Shown: piece by piece, positions 6,872 through 7,357 of the stretch | How the letters are laid out: the number at the start of each line of letters is the position of its first letter | Numbering within the stretch: position 1 is the first letter of the stretch | Origin: Bifidobacterium breve | GTDB lineage: Bacteria > Actinomycetota > Acidimicrobiia > IMCC26256 | Assembly (NCBI GenBank): GCA_945907055.1 | Contig: CAMDSG010000084.1 | Span: 1-7,357 of the forward strand | DNA length: 7,357 nucleotides | Direction of reading: 5' to 3' | Notes under the pieces: generated by a model | What the model was told of the DNA's origin: nothing | Seen by the model: the letters and a program-made list of their open reading frames with translations, nothing else | Databases searched by the model: none | Program-made: the position numbers and the translations under genes

Positions 6872-6877
6872 TTACTT
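6845..6877 (-). repeat. 12-bp tandem duplication creating six in-frame stop codons after rpsD
   Basis: The plus-strand 12-mer GATCTATTACTT occurs twice head to tail at 6854-6865 and 6866-6877. On the minus strand this is AAGTAATAGATC twice, beginning at the last sense codon of rpsD. Reading on in the rpsD frame from 6874 gives TAA, TAG, ATC, AAG, TAA, TAG, ATC, TAC, TAG, TAA, so three adjacent stop pairs fall within 30 nt. The third pair is outside the exact repeat. Confidence 0.9.
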
Positions 6878-7357
6878 GGAGTAGAGCTCAACGATGAGCT
6901 GCTCGCGCACTGGCACATCGATCTGATCGCGAAGTGGCAGATCGCGCACTGTTACTTTGTGGTCAGCATTATTTGCCTCGAGCCACATCGGGACCGCGCG
7001 GTCGAGAGTGTCGAGGTTATGGCGTACAACGATCATCGCCTGAGCCTTGGTGCTTAGGCCAACAACATCGCCCTTGCGCAGTTTGTACGAAGGAATTGTG
7101 ACGCGCTTGTCGTTGACTGTTACATGTCCGTGGCGCACGAACTGGCGTGCCTGGTTACGGCTCGCAGCAAAGTTTGCACGGAACACAACATTGTCAAGGC
7201 GCTGCTCAAGCATACGAAGAAGGTTCTCTCCAGTAATGCCCTTGTCGCGTGCGGCCTCTGCATAGAGGTTACGGAACTGCTTCTCAAGCACACCGTAGAT
7301 ACGGCGAGCCTTCTGCTTCTCACGAAGCTGGAAGAGGTACTCGCTCTCACGAATACG
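6872..7357 (-). CDS. rpsD: 30S ribosomal protein S4, 5' end cut by the window edge
   Basis: 161 residues are visible, about 80% of a normal S4 (about 200-206); the first 40 or so, including any zinc-binding Cys cluster, lie beyond 7357. The frame is open to the window edge, so the GTG at 7291 is an internal Val, not the start. Family signatures: 'QLREKQKARRIYGVLEKQFR' at visible residues 10-29, 'TGENLLRMLEQRLDNVV' and the S4 RNA-binding domain around 'ASRNQARQFVRHGHVTVNDK', ending in the near-universal 'EQLIVELYSK'. S4 is a primary 16S rRNA-binding protein that starts small-subunit assembly; in E. coli it also represses its own operon, but nothing here shows that. It precedes rpoA as in many bacteria. 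Confidence 0.98.
   Translation of the reverse strand, partial: RIRESEYLFQLREKQKARRIYGVLEKQFRNLYAEAARDKGITGENLLRMLEQRLDNVVFRANFAASRNQARQFVRHGHVTVNDKRVTIPSYKLRKGDVVGLSTKAQAMIVVRHNLDTLDRAVPMWLEANNADHKVTVRDLPLRDQIDVPVREQLIVELYSK

Noticed and set aside
7289..7291. GTG at 7291 as the start of rpsD
   Set aside because: The frame continues upstream with conserved S4 residues (QLREKQKARRIYG) to the window edge, so the gene is cut, not short.

Overview
The window is bacterial and holds two opposed gene blocks that converge near position 3435. The right half, on the minus strand, is the tail of a ribosomal-protein/RNA-polymerase operon in the order rpsD, rpoA, rplQ, truA, followed by a gene for a putative lipoprotein. 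This order is typical of Actinomycetota. The wording of the RpoA N-terminal and C-terminal domains, a short L17 (116 residues), TTG/GTG start codons and moderate GC by eye suggest a deep-branching actinobacterium, perhaps Acidimicrobiia. That placement is an inference from remembered family features, not a computed phylogeny.

The left half, on the plus strand, is a tightly packed three-gene unit. It begins with the 3' part of an exported-looking protein made of WD40/TolB-like propeller repeats and a terminal IPT/TIG-like Ig domain. An overlapping gene follows for a membrane-anchored SGNH-hydrolase-like protein with Ser and Asp-x-x-His motifs. One nucleotide later comes an AlgI/DltB-type MBOAT membrane O-acyltransferase. 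MBOAT plus SGNH pairs usually move acyl groups (often acetyl) across the membrane onto a cell-surface polymer, so this looks like a surface-polysaccharide or envelope O-acylation module. The polymer it modifies is not visible here.

The minus-strand genes run from translation and transcription core functions (S4, RNA polymerase alpha, L17), through tRNA pseudouridine synthase TruA, into a lipoprotein whose TTG start overlaps the TGA stop of truA. The two blocks are separated by only 46 bp, with no convincing intrinsic terminator on either strand. No RNA gene, mobile element, CRISPR array or origin was seen. Nowhere is there a gene-free stretch of 300 bases; the longest gap is the 83 bp between rpsD and rpoA. 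No system that is clearly new was found. The less ordinary points are the propeller/SGNH/MBOAT cassette, the unassigned lipoprotein riding on the ribosomal operon, a run of six in-frame stop codons after rpsD built from a 12-bp tandem duplication, and a low-complexity N-terminal extension on TruA.
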